Source of the DNA: Panagrolaimus kolymaensis
Taxonomy: Eukaryota > Nematoda > Chromadorea > Rhabditida > Panagrolaimidae
DNA: 64,000 bases
Assembly (NCBI GenBank): GCA_028622995.1
Contig: JAJQJQ010000005.1
Coordinates: forward strand, 3,472,001 to 3,536,000
Direction of reading: 5' to 3'
Part shown: piece after piece, positions 45,532-57,567 of the stretch
Layout: the number at the start of each line of letters is the position of its first letter
Position numbering within the stretch: the first letter of the stretch is position 1
The notes under the pieces: model-generated
What the model saw: only the letters and a program-made list of their open reading frames with translations
The model's database searches: none
Told to the model about the DNA's origin: nothing
Made by a program: the position numbers and the translations under genes

Positions 45532-47857
45532 ATGGAAGCCACAGTTGAAGTAACAACGCAGCGATTGATTATGCCAAAAGAGGAATTGATGGATGCTGAA
45601 TATGATCAATCTGCAGCTCAACCAGAGCCTACACTTCGTATACCAAAACCTGAACCAGCTGATCATGATGAAGCAGAAACGAAATATTCAGCTAATATTG
45701 CTGCTTCAAACCATCGAGTTGCTGCTACAGGGTTTGAAGGCCCTCGACCACAAATGATACCACCGCAATTTCCACATATGTCTCTACCAAATTTACCTCC
45801 TCCTATTCCACCACATTTAATTGATTCCATTCCTGTTTCACAATTAATTATTCCTCCACCTTTGACGAGATGTTATGCTCATCCAGCAAATGTTCCATCA
45901 ATTCCAGCTTTACCAATACCCATTCCAGCTGTAAATCAAATGGATCTTGCAAAAAAAGCTAAAATGCAATTGTATCAGCGAGATTTGGTGAAATTAACTT
46001 CACGATATCAACTTGTTGAATATAGTAATTTAATGAATTCTTTTATTTTTAACTAAATGTTATTCATTTTTTCAGTGCTGAAGCAAAGCAATGATCCAAT
46101 TCCATCATCGGACGCTCATTTGTTGTTCAACGATATTTTGAAAACTAAAAAAGGCATTATTGGAGTTGATCAACTTGCTCAAGTTGTATGTTACAACCAG
46201 CCAGATTTGGAAAGTTATCTTTGTTTAATGTGTCAACATTGGACTACCGCCTCAGATATGTTTAACCATTTGAAATCAAATGTGCATCGAACAAATTATA
46301 TGGTAAAAACCTTTTTTAAAGTTGTAAGCAAGCAAGAAATATTTTAAGTTTTTAGTTGCGTAAATATAAAACCAAGCATGCAAAAGTTGTTTGTGAAGAT
46401 AATGATCGAAAGCAAACAAGAATAATCAGGGAATTTGCTCATGAAATAGCCGAAAATGAAGGGCATAAAAAGTGTCAAACTCGAATGAGAACAGTTTTAA
46501 ATGAGCCAGCGATAGCTCAGATATGGCCTGAATATTTTCATTTTCTTGATGAATCTTGGAAAAAAGGTGGCATTGATTACGACGAAGAAGAAGAAAGTGA
46601 TGATGATGAAGGAAAAGCGAAAGAAGCTAAACCTGATGTAAAAGAAAGTTATGGTAAGCAAAATTTAGTTCATGGAAAATGAATAAAAAATGATTTTTTT
46701 AGAAGATGAATTTGGCGAGCCTCAAGATCTCAAACCAGATTTAAATGCAATCCATGCATCATCAACAACCGAGATGGATACATCGGCTCCAAATGAATCA
46801 AACCTGCCACCAGCTTGTAATACCACTTATAAAATTCCCAAAAATCGAGTAAATAAAGATGATGAATCTGATCTTGAAGACGGGGAAATCCTTGATTCTG
46901 ATGATGACGAAGAAGATGAAAAAAATATCAAGGCCGAACCCTCTTCTTCCATAGATCCAGCAAGCTATGTAAAAACTGAAGCAAAATCAGTGAAAATTGA
47001 TATCGACGATTTTCAAAAACCCTTTGTGGCTTTAGTTTTAATTCGTCAAGAAGCAAACGACCTCAAAAATTTTAGTCGACCATTAATGGAATTAATTTGT
47101 AATGAAATTGGTATAAATCTTTCTGATGTGTTTAGTCAACAAAATATGGAAGATGTTTCAAGATATGTTGGAGATGAAGATTCTACATATGCAACTTTTC
47201 AAGCTATTTTATCTTATTATCATAAGCGACAACTTTTAATTCCATTATTACCAAATGCTGCTCCACCAGCAATTCATGCATCCGTTTTACTCACGAATAT
47301 GGGAGTGTATGTTTTTAAAATGCGTTTGGTTTATTTAATTGTATTGAATTTTCAGAGATAAACAAACAGTTGCATTTTTGCTTCGAACAATTGCAACGTA
47401 TAAAATAAATCAAAAACGATCAAGCCCTGAAACATATATCGTGGAAGAACAACAATCGGTGAATAAAATAGAACGAGATAAACATGGTTCAATCATACAT
47501 AAAAATTATCAGCCTGAATTTGTATTTCCCAAAGATCAACCTTTGACTGTGAGAGCTCAGCCCCGGAAGCGATATCATCCATATCTTCGCCCCCATCAAC
47601 ATAATGATCAACAAAATGTCGACAGAGATGGTTGTATTCAAAATCCACAACATCCATCTTCAAGTCATTTTAGTAATTCTGAGTTATCCGATCATAATGG
47701 CTCGTCAAATAATCACCATGAAGTTGTTAAACGAGAAATTAAAGAAGAGGATGAAGAGAGAGAAGCTGAAGATAATGATACAGTTATTAAAGTTGAAAGT
47801 TCATCCGATTGGGATGCTGCTTCAAATATTTTAGATAATCTTTTTAATGAATCATAG
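45532..47857 (+). CDS. Acidic nuclear protein with a matrin-type C2H2 finger
   Basis: Five-exon model: join(45532..46024, 46076..46302, 46356..46653, 46703..47306, 47356..47857), 707 residues, phases all fit. The N-terminus is acidic with repeated K-x-E-P motifs (SUMO-type sites such as PKPEPAD), followed by a proline-rich region. A C-x2-C-x12-H-x5-H finger occurs at about residues 220-240 (LCLMCQHW...HLKSNVH), the spacing of matrin/U1-type RNA- or DNA-binding fingers. Then come acidic runs (DYDEEEESDDDEG, DSDDDEEDE), a helical domain (about 450-590) and a Gln/His/Ser-rich tail with more V-K-x-E motifs (AEVVKREIKEED type). A role in transcription or RNA processing is inference. I do not recognise the orthologue. 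Confidence 0.7.
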
Positions 47858-48254
47858 CTTTGTTTTGTTTTAGTTGTTTTATTTTTTAACTGAATGTTTA
47901 ATTTTTTATTTACTTTGCTATTTTATTGTTAAAAAATAAAAATTTCATTAAAAGAATTTGTTTTCGCTTTTTTTAATTCCTCTTTGTATTACAAATTTTT
48001 TCGACTTTGATTTGAAATTTTAATGGGTGAAACTATTGAAGGAATGACAATTGCAACCGTAGCAAATACCACTAATTACATGAATAACAGCTGCAGCTGC
48101 AATTCTTGGAACAATGATGATGATAACCTTAAAGGAAGAGGCTTGTAAGCATTCACCTTATTATGATGTTAAAATTTAACTTTTGCTTTATACAGTTATA
48201 AAATCTAATCAACAAATTAATTTATTTTTCTATAAAACATTTTCAAAATAAAAA
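47858..48254. other. Spacer between convergent genes
   Basis: 3' flank of the zinc-finger gene (AATAAA-like sequence near 47935) and of the Notch gene. A CAGCTGCAGCTG-type palindrome lies near 48090. No gene called. Confidence 0.5.
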
Positions 48255-51200
48255 TTATTGATTGCAAATATTATAAGTTTGATACACAGGATTTAAATCT
48301 GGCGAAGTCAAAGCTGAATCATAACCGCTTGAATCAACTGTGTAAGAAGTTGTTTGTTGAATGGGTGATGGATGTAATGAAGCAGTGGATAATGCCATTT
48401 GCGGGTTAACAACGGAAACTTCTTCAGGACCATAGCTGCTTAAACAAGTATTGTAAGAAGTTGGCTGCTGAAGAGGTTGGATGGTATGTGTCGTTGAAGC
48501 TGATGATGCCATTTGTGTAACTGGAAAATGAACTCCTTCAGGACAAGGATTCACAAAGTTTACTTCAGAAGGTGGATAAGAATTTTGTGGTTGATGATAA
48601 GGAGAAAAATTATAACCATGGTGCGAAAATGGAATATTTGGATAGCTTTGCGTTTTTTGAAGTAATGATTGTTGTTGATTCATTTGCTGCTGTTGCATGG
48701 TAACGTTTTCATGCTGGGGATAATAATTAGAAGATGAAGCTTGATATTTAGAAGGATTTTGTGATGGTATCGTTTGAAAATAACCAGAAGAATTTGGAAT
48801 TGTTTGAGGATATTGGATATTATTTTGTGAAGAATATTGCCATTGATTAGAATTTTGATGCAGCGGTTGTTGCTGATGATTAATATTTTGTTGCAAAACA
48901 TTTAAAACCTGTTGAGGCGGAGGTATTGTTGAAGCATGGATATAAGCATTCTGCGCCGATTCAAATTGTCTAAGTGATTGCAGAGGTGATTGCTGACTAA
49001 TCGAATCAGAAGTTTTTGGAGTCATTTGTGATTGTTGAGGCATTGATGGAAGATGAAGTTGCGATGGATATTGTCTAATACGAGTTTGATGGGCCATTTG
49101 GTTTTGTGATGGCATTGTAGGATATGGAACTTGCATCGAATGCCTTTTATTTGAAAGTGGTATTTGAGATCGTTGCTGATGCATTCCATATGGATTAAAT
49201 CGCAGCGGCGTATTATTTCTTCTAAGTGGAGTATGTGGAGTCTTTTGGGAATACTCGGGTGAAGTTGCGATTGTATTATCCATATTTAGCTGTGATTGAA
49301 TCTGTGGCTGGCATTGAGTATATTGATAAATTGGAGACTGATAGGTAATATTTGGCTGATATTGAGATTGGGGTTGCAATGGAGTATGTTGAGGCTGGTG
49401 TTGATAAACATGTGGAGGCGAAAAGTAAGTTCCACAATTATTTAATTGATTCCCTGATTGATTTCCATAACTTATTGCGGAATTGACTTGCGTAATAGGC
49501 GAAGGAGTAAAACTTGAATAAAATAAATTCATACAAGAAGTTGATGATCCCAAAGTTGTTTGAATGGTTGTAGCTTTTTTCTTCTTCGGTGTTGGTGCCT
49601 TTTCTTTTGGAAGTCTAGCTTTGACAAGTTCAATAATTTCTGCATTTCCTGTTTTCTTTGCTGCAATCAAAGGTGAAATTCCTTTAATTTCGAAATTAAA
49701 GTCGACAGAAGGCATAAGTTTAATCAAAATTTTGGCAGCTTCCCATTGTCCAGCTTCCAATGCACAAATTAAAGGTGTTCGGCCATTTCCATCACGTTCA
49801 GAAATCAGCGATCTTTCTTTCTCATTTAAAAGTTTGATAATTTCAACACTTCCACAACTTGCAGCATGGTGAAGGACTGTTTGTCGAAAACATTTTCGAC
49901 CTTTGATGAATCCAATAGCTTTCAATTTGATGTTTTTAAGATAGCATAGAATTTTAGCAAATGGAAGAAAATCATCCGATTCTGCACAAAGTTTCAATGG
50001 AGTCATATTAAAATTGATAGTAGTATTCACTTCGATGTTTGGCATTGACATTAATTTTGAAAAGAATTCAACCGCCTCTGTCTTGTTTTTAATTGAATCA
50101 GTTAAAGGTGTATTTCCAAATGCATCAGAGGCATTAATATTTTCAACTTTGTGAAGCAAAAAGTTGGCAACTTTGAAATAATTTAGTCGAATGGCCCAAT
50201 GCAATAATGTTTCAGAATTTTCTGTTTTCCAATTATGATCAGTGGAATGAAGTTTTTGAATAGCTTCCATTAAAACATTTTCATTAACATTTTTGCTTCT
50301 CATAAATTTATAAAATGATGCACCATCTTGTGGCCAATAAAATTCAGGTTCAAGCTGAGTCTTTTTTGGAAGACCTAAAAAAGTTATTACAATTATTTGT
50401 ATTTTTTTTACATCGACGTCAAAATGAATCGCAATTGATTTCATGCTTTGCTATGAATTTCCCATATCTTACCTCCATTGTTTGCAAGATTATCATCAGG
50501 TTCGACATAAATATTGGATAGTCTTCTTTTAGTGGCCCTAACTTGTAAACCACCAAATATAATAAAACTAAATCCAAAGATGCCAATAACGATACACAAA
50601 AACCAATTTGTGTTAGATCCATCCTTTGTTGGTCTTTCCATAACTCGAGCTTCATAAATTGGAACTCCAAGAGCGCTAGTAACCTAAACTAATTTCTTTA
50701 AAAAACCAGTTTTTTTAGTGACATACTTACTTCATAAATTGGTGCAGTATTTAGAAAATCTGCAACTTCATTTACGCTTTCAAATCGACAGTTGGTTTGA
50801 TGGAGTGTACATTGATTAAAATCGACGTTAAAATGATACTCTTTAACTTTTTTCAATTCTCCACCAATTTCTTTTGAGTATTCATAAATTTCTATTTTTC
50901 CTTCAGCGTCGCGAGTAAAGTCAGCAGAAGTGTTTAAAAAGGATTTAACATTTTCGAGGATGACTTCATCGTCATTTTCTTTTGACTTTTCCTCAATTAT
51001 AACTATCGACAGAATTTTTTTGAGTTCTTCTTTTTGGCTAGTAGCATCAACCAAATTTAAACAATCATTTCCATCAAATTCGCAAGCTTCAATATTGCAA
51101 TTTTCATTGCAAATTCCATTGTTTTGGAGTAATAAACATTCTTTTTGGCATAGTATTTCTCGCTTACTTTCAGACTTATCATCATCTTCACAATCACCTT

Positions 51201-52161
51201 GATCAAAATGGCATTCTTCAATGTTACATCGCATATCACAAATTGCATTGCCACCAACTTGGATGCAATAATCTGCAAATGGACAGGTAGATGCAATTGT
51301 TGTTGTGGAATTTGGAGGTGGCGATGATGAAAGGTCATCAATTATAGAAGCATTTGTGGTAGCAGCAGATATGGTTGGAGAAGATGAGGAAGTAGTCGTT
51401 ATAGGATTAGATGGGACATCATATACTGTAATAGTTTGAGCTAATGTTGAATTTTCTTCCAAAATTATTGAAGTTGGAGTCGTCGTCGCAAACTCCGTTT
51501 CGTTAAAAGCAAAGGAACTTTCGGTAATTGTGACCGAATCTTGATCACTCGCTTTGATAGTTGTTGATGGCAGCTCAGTTGTTGTTTGAGATATATGAGT
51601 AATTGGTGTAATGATTGTTGTTAAATTTAAACCGAAGGAAGTCGAAATGATTGTTGGGTAAGCTTCTGTGGTGGAAGCAGTAACAACTGAACTCGGTGAA
51701 ACTGACGTTGTTTGATTAACATCAGTCACAGTTGTGCTGGAAATTGTTGAAGTTGAAATCGCTGTTGTCGGAAGATTGCGGATTTCATTGTCCAATGTTA
51801 CCGTCGAGAATGTCGTTGTCAGTGATTGAATATCGCATAAAAATCCTTCATATCCATTCTCGCATTGACATTCTCCAGTGGATAAACATTTTCCATGAAC
51901 GCATTCAAGCACATTCAAACAAGATTGAGGTGATACAAAATTAACATATGGAGCTATCACTGAAAAAAGTTATCGTTTAATTTCTCAAATCAAGAAAAAA
52001 GTCTTAAAAAATAAATAAAATATAGTGTAAAAAATAAAATTTAAAAGTATTATTAGTAGCTTACTTCGATTAAAAACATTTAGATTTTCCAAAGTAAATC
52101 CATTGGAATAATTTAATAAAATAATTAAAATAAAACATTGTAACAGTTTTTGAGAATTCAT
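48255..52161 (-). CDS. glp-1/lin-12: Notch-family receptor with a single EGF module
   Basis: Four-exon model: complement(join(48255..50374, 50473..50683, 50731..51959, 52065..52161)), 1,218 residues, phases all fit. Order: signal peptide (1-21); one six-Cys EGF module (46-74); a Ser/Thr-rich mucin-like stretch (about 78-255); two LNR modules with six Cys each (258-289 and 303-332; CNIEECHFDQGDC and CNIEACEFDGNDC); a NOD-like juxtamembrane region with paired Cys; a transmembrane span (about 470-489, CIVIGIFGFSFIIFGG); a basic RAM-like stretch; six ankyrin repeats (about 566-777); and a long Gln/Pro/Ser-rich tail. This is the layout of LIN-12/GLP-1, receptors cleaved by ADAM and gamma-secretase to release the ankyrin domain to CSL (LAG-1). 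Caenorhabditis receptors have 10 or more EGF modules and three LNRs, so the ectodomain here is strongly reduced. The single 1.2-kb exon covers EGF to NOD, leaving no room for missed modules within it. Confidence 0.85.
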
Positions 52162-52927
52162 GGTTATCAAAATGAAGGAATCAAACCGAACCAAAATAAT
52201 ATATTTTTTCTGGCTTGCTTTTCTTTTTTCTTCTTTGATTTCAAATTTCAAGGTTATCCACACTCAATGGCATGAGAATCATTTTTTAAGGCAAATGAGA
52301 AAAGTTTGCTTTTTTGTTTTTCATCCTTTGTTTTTTATTTTGTTTTGATGATTTAATAAGCGTGGAGATTCTCATATCTCACTTTATTTCAAAAGGAGTG
52401 AAAGGCACATAAAGCGTGGGAATGGCCTTTGCGATGACCTTTGAGAAAATCATGCCAAGGCATATGAGAGTTAATTATTATTATTGGATGCAAGGATGAG
52501 GATATGAAAGGCATGGAGAATTAAAACAAATCAGGGCAAATTGGAAAAAAAAGAAGTTGATTTGGTGAAATTTTGTTTACATCTATGACCTAATGATTCG
52601 CTATTCTCACAAATTATAAGCAAATCCTCTTGGAATTATTTTTTGATAAATTAATTTCTTAAATGTTCTTATATTCAAAAATGAAGTATAAAAAAACTCA
52701 ACGGTAATGAAAAACTTTTATTCTGACCAGCAAATAAATGCATTTGAAAAATAATGAAAATGTAAAAATTAAGAAAAAAATTTTTATCATCGATCGATGA
52801 AGGCTGATTTTGTTTTACAACTTCAAAAAAATAACAATATCAGATATTGCCTGAAATTTAATTTAAATTCATGTTTTACAATAACAGTTATTGATAATAA
52901 ATAAATTTTACCAAAGAGTGTTTTTTT
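52162..52927. other. Divergent promoter region between Notch and unc-29
   Basis: The two genes are transcribed away from each other from this 0.77-kb stretch. It is AT-rich and includes purine-rich tracts and several ATGAGG/GGAAT-type words; no binding site can be named with confidence. Confidence 0.5.
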
Positions 52928-55900
52928 ATGGAATTCAATAAAGCTTTAATCCCTTCTTTCATTTTTTTTCTTCTTCCTTTAGTTCGAGCTGATGAACAAC
53001 CGAAAGACAAACTTGTGAGTTAAAAAAAAGGATTTGCATTTGTTTTAACTTAACAGCTGACCTAAGGCTTTGGCTTTAAAAAAATCGTTAACGCTTTTTC
53101 GAAGACGAAGAACAAAAAAACTATTAAATCCAAGTGTCGCAAAGTGGTCAGGAACAAAAAAGAAAGAAAAAAAATGCATACACAAGCTTTTAGCTTTGCT
53201 TTAACTATTTTAATAATAATAACGTTAAGTTTTTAATTCGATGCATCAATTAAAGGGTATTAGCATTAGCAGAATTGGTATTACAATAGTTTTCATTGCA
53301 CTTTGTAAGTTTCTCAAAGTATTGGCTTGCTTATAAATTTTATTATTGATTTTTTGGATAATTAACTAACAATTAGAAGCTACAGCAAGTCGATGTTGTA
53401 AAAAGTTTTCCTAATTTAAAATCTAAAGCATTTGAGTATGAAAATTGTCCTTAGAATGCTAGTACCTCCATTTTAATTTCCCTTAAAATTCAGGCTTTCA
53501 ATCTTGTTATGGTTCCGATAGCGAAGACCGGTTATTTGTGGATATTTTCAAAGGATATAATTCACTCATTCAACCCGTAAAAACCTTAAATGATACTCCC
53601 ATTGTTGTAAGAATTGCCCTTCAACTTGTGCTTCTCGTGGACGTTGATGAAAAGGCACAAATTATGCATACAAATATTTGGTTAACTTTGGTAATAACAT
53701 TATTCAATGTAAGCATACTTTTTGATTTATGAAAAAATTTTAGAAATGGAAAGATTATCAAATTTCTTGGGATCCAGAAAGTTATGGAAACATTAAAGAA
53801 ATTCGAGTTGCACCCGATAAAGTTTGGTTACCCGATATTGTATTATTCAATAATGCTGATGGAAATTATGAAGTTTCATACATGTGCAATGTCGTGGCAA
53901 ATCATAAAGGTGAAATGTTATGGGTTCCACCAGCTATTTATAAAAGTTCATGTATCATCGATGTCCAATTTTTTCCATTCGACGAACAAATTTGTCATTT
54001 GGTGAGTCAATCATACACAGAGAAAGAATGCAAAAAAAACTTTATTGAATCTAAAAACAGTTTTACAAAATTACAATAACTCATAACAAAATTTTTAAAA
54101 AAATGACAACAAAATTAACGAAAACAATATAAACTTATTAGAGATAAAGCTACCATTTCATCGAACCATTTTATTACATCTGAGATCTCTGTGAACTTCG
54201 AGGCATTCTTTTTTACATACATAAGCGAGACATGTTGAACATCTTTCTTTTGCAAATTCCCAACAAGTTTCACATAATTCATCAGCTTTTGTCATTGCTG
54301 ATGGCGCTGTTAACATATCATAGAGTAAACCTTCTCTTGGCGCTTTCATCTTAAAAAACAAATCAATTCGGGCTTTAGTCGAAGTAAAAAAACTCACGAG
54401 CAAATCTTGTCGTTTTTGTTCAAAATTCTTTCGATATCTTCCTTGAGTTGCACCAAGTACTCTTTTACTTGCACGACTAACTAAAACAATAGCTATATAT
54501 TATTTTCTTAAAGTATGCAAGCAATAAACCTGGTTTTATTTTATCTTCTGTCAAACCAAAATCAGGAGCTTTTCGAGTTTTCCCTTTACTTGGATCTTCA
54601 CATAAATTATCTCGTTCAAGATTGTGATGATGCTCATTTTGACGTATTCTTGCAACCTCTTCAGGTCTTGCCACCATAGAAATACGAACTTAAAAAAGCT
54701 TAAATTAAAACGCAAAAACATGGGTGAATATACTACTTACCTGATGCTCGTTTTGCTTCTGGTTCACCACCAGCTGGAGCACCAGATATACCTGGTGTAG
54801 TTGGAGTTTTTAGAATAGAAGCACGCTTTTTAGGTGGCATTTTTTATAAACTGTTGCAAAGCTTTAATAGCGAAGCAAAAGTGATAGAATAAAAAAAAGT
54901 TGGATTTAGCTTTTTTTAAAGATGGCCTATTGCCAAATACCCGCTATAAATTTCAAATATGAAAATAATGGTTTATAAATTTCGATATCGTACTTTTAAA
55001 ACATAAAATGGTTTTAGATATTTGGAAGTTGGACTTATAATGAAAATGAAATAGTCCTTGAATTTGATCAAGCCGAATCCATGGATTTGAGTGAATATAC
55101 AGCTTCATCAACTTGGGATATCATTGAAGCTCCAGCAATATTAGCAAAAAAGAAATCTCTAATTGAATTCCAACTTAGAATTCGAAGAAAAACCTTATTT
55201 TACACCGTAGTTTTAATTATTCCTACAGTGTTCATGGCATTTTTATCCCTTGCTGTATTCATCCTTCCAACAGATTCAGCAGAAAAAATGAGTTTAACCA
55301 TTAATGTTTTACTTTCGATTGTGGTCTTTTTGTTATTGGTTTCAAAGATTTTACCACCAACTTCTTTAACCATTCCTTTGATGGCAAAATATTTATTGTT
55401 GACATTTGTTTTGAATATTATTACAACTTTGGTTTCGGTTATTGTAATTAATATTTATTTTCGTGGGCCAACAACCCATCGAATGCCCAGATGGGTTCAT
55501 GTCGTATTTCTCATCGTGAGTGGCTTTGAGCAGTAATTTAAAGAGATTCAAATTATTTTTTTTTCAGTACATGCCAAAATTTCTTTGCATGCAACGGCCA
55601 AAACAAGATATTCGAAAACCCATACTTATGAAAACTCAAAATGGTTTAATGAGTTTACCTGGAGTTGGAACATTCTCTCGAAATCCAGCTCATCACCATC
55701 CATATTGTTCAACAACTACTGGGCCACCGTAAGCTTTATCTTTCCATCTCAATCGAATAATCTAATTTCAGATCTCCTAATCAACCATCCCCAACTACTC
55801 AAGATGTTCTTTCATCGGATGCTTTACAAGCCCTTGATGCAGTGGAATATATTTCGGATTATTTAAAAGAGGAGCAAGAAGAAAAAGCTTATCGAGATGA

Positions 55901-56075
55901 TTGGAAATATGTGGCAATGGTGATTGATCGATTGTTGCTTTATATATTTTTGGGAATCACTCTTGGTGGAACCATTGGTATTTTAGCTTCATCTCCATTT
56001 ATTTTGGAGAATGTTGATCAACAAAAAATTCTCAAACATTTAATTCATCAATATAAACATGCTGGAGAAATTTAA
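52928..56075 (+). CDS. unc-29: Nicotinic acetylcholine receptor non-alpha subunit, UNC-29 type
   Basis: Six-exon model: join(52928..53018, 53494..53690, 53744..54001, 55018..55515, 55568..55728, 55772..56075), 502 residues. The first junction is the weak one: the strong donor at 53015 breaks frame, while a weaker gttaaa donor at 53019 keeps it. Signal peptide, then the extracellular domain with DEDRLFVDIF-like start (SEDRLFVDIFKGYNSL), the WLPDIVLFNNADG block and a 13-residue Cys-loop (C166-C180, CIIDVQFFPFDEQIC). The loop C vicinal Cys pair of alpha subunits is absent (STWDIIEAPA). M1-M3 are clear (SLTINVLLSIVVFLLLVSKI is M2), then the M3-M4 loop and M4 (DRLLLYIFLGITLGG). MAKYLLLTFVLN and YFRGPTTHRMP match the UNC-29 group. 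It forms levamisole-sensitive body-muscle channels in nematodes. A 1-kb intron (54002-55017) hosts an antisense gene. Confidence 0.85.
54158..54840 (-). CDS. ZNHIT1: HIT-type zinc-finger protein ZNHIT1, SWR1/SRCAP subunit
   Basis: Four-exon model: complement(join(54158..54349, 54398..54480, 54530..54688, 54741..54840)), 177 residues, all phases fit. It sits wholly inside intron 3 of the unc-29 gene on the opposite strand. N-terminal basic tail (PPKKRAS), then an IRQNEHHHNLERDNLCEDP helix corresponding to the conserved R-x-L-E-x-L-E-x-D-N-F-x-D-D-P region, the RYRKNFEQ block, and a C-terminal HIT finger with C-x2-C (CETC), C-x2-C (CSTC), C-x3-C (CKKEC) and the final H/C pair (VHRDLRC). ZNHIT1 (yeast Vps71) is part of the SRCAP/SWR1 complex that places H2A.Z in chromatin. 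The length is close to the human protein (154). Confidence 0.85.
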
Positions 56076-56176
56076 TTTTTAGGATAACAAAAATTTTGTT
56101 TATTTTGATCGTAAAGAAAAGCAATAAATAAAAAATTATATTAAAAAGTTTAAACAAAACATTTACTAACAAATTA

Positions 56177-56758
56177 TTAAACTTTTGAATGATTGATTGC
56201 ATTCATCTTTTGAATTAATTCATTCTTATCAATTTGACTTTGCGATGCAGCGGCGTCTAAAGTATATCGTCGAGCTGCAGCTAATCGAATAGGATCATTT
56301 CGCATTATGTTTTTCTTCGCTTCTGTATACTTTTTGAGTTTTTTGAGTGATAATAAATATGAAAAATGAAATTTTGCATCATTCTTGTATTTCATTTTAT
56401 GTTCTTTAAGTTCTTGCTCAATTATTTTAGCCCTTTTCCAAATTTCATTAGAAATTATTGGTTGCCGTTTGGAAAAATTCATATTTTTGATTGATTCTTT
56501 TATAGAAGGTTTTGGAATACTTAGTTGAGAAGAAAAAAGTTGGGAACTTTGTTTTGATAAAAATCGATGATAATTATTATCATAACTTCTTTTTCCATAT
56601 GGCGAGGGTGAAGGCGTTGGAATGATTTGAGAAGTTTCTAATGGGGATGGAGAATATGGTGATGCAGTTGAAGTATCATTCACGGCATCTTCTCTCAATG
56701 AAGTATTATCATCCTTGGTGGTTGAAGCGTTAGAAGAAGGTGTGGTAATTTCAGCCAT
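56177..56758 (-). CDS. Single-exon hypothetical protein with helical C-terminus
   Basis: 193 residues from an ATG at 56758 in one frame. The first 75 residues are Ser/Thr/Pro-rich and probably disordered (SPYSPSPLETS, PTPSPSPYG). The rest is basic and helical (about 95-193), with KRAKIIEQELKEHKMK and a Tyr/Leu-patterned FHFSYLLSLKKLKKY. No family is recognised. The 3' end lies about 100 bp from the convergent end of unc-29. Coding composition matches neighbouring genes, so it is probably real. Confidence 0.55.
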   Translation of the reverse strand: MAEITTPSSNASTTKDDNTSLREDAVNDTSTASPYSPSPLETSQIIPTPSPSPYGKRSYDNNYHRFLSKQSSQLFSSQLSIPKPSIKESIKNMNFSKRQPIISNEIWKRAKIIEQELKEHKMKYKNDAKFHFSYLLSLKKLKKYTEAKKNIMRNDPIRLAAARRYTLDAAASQSQIDKNELIQKMNAINHSKV

Positions 56759-57567
56759 GATAAAATAATTTTTAAATAAAACGAGAAAATTATAGCATCA
56801 AATAAAATCTTAAGATAATATGAAAATGAGATAGACAGAATGGGTGGCTCAAAACTCATCAACTTGTTGTAATGATGCATTGAATCAATTTAATTGGATG
56901 ATTGAAACCTTTTCTCAAGTGTTTATGCATCATTCTAATTGACCCTAATAACTTTTAAAAAGGCATATAAGCCATATAGCGTTATTTATTCTTCCTCAAA
57001 ACAGTTATTATTGCTAGCTTATTTGTGACCTGGTGACAACAATGGTGTAATCCCAATTCAATTAAAACCAAAACATAATATTATTTGAATTCTTCGGACA
57101 TACATATTTGGGTTGGTTCCATTTGAATATGATTAATTTTTTTAATTACTTATACTTTGTTCATGTTTTTTTCTTCATTTTCAATAAATGTTTGTTTTTA
57201 CGCTAAAGCTTTTCATATACACATGCACTAATTTCTTTAAAAAAACAAGAGGAAGAACATTGTCATTTTTTCCTTCACAATAATGCGTTTCATGGTTTAA
57301 AGATACTCAATCTTCGGTCCTTTTTTTCATCTTTTGTGCCGTGCTCTGCTTGTATTCAAGCTTTTTGTTAATCACTAGAAATTGTGTGAAAAAAATGAAG
57401 TAAATATGTCAAGCACCATAAAGTAAAGCCATGGTCAAAAATGTTTCAATAAAACCATTCGACAATGTATTAGAATGATATTTTAAATTTAAAAAATTTT
57501 AAACATAATTTTCGCTTGCCTTTATCCAAAACAAATTTATTCAAACATATTTATTTATATTATTTAT
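56759..57567. other. Intergenic DNA
   Basis: AT-rich, no gene seen. It lies between the start of the hypothetical gene and the 3' end of the desaturase gene, both on the minus strand. Confidence 0.5.
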
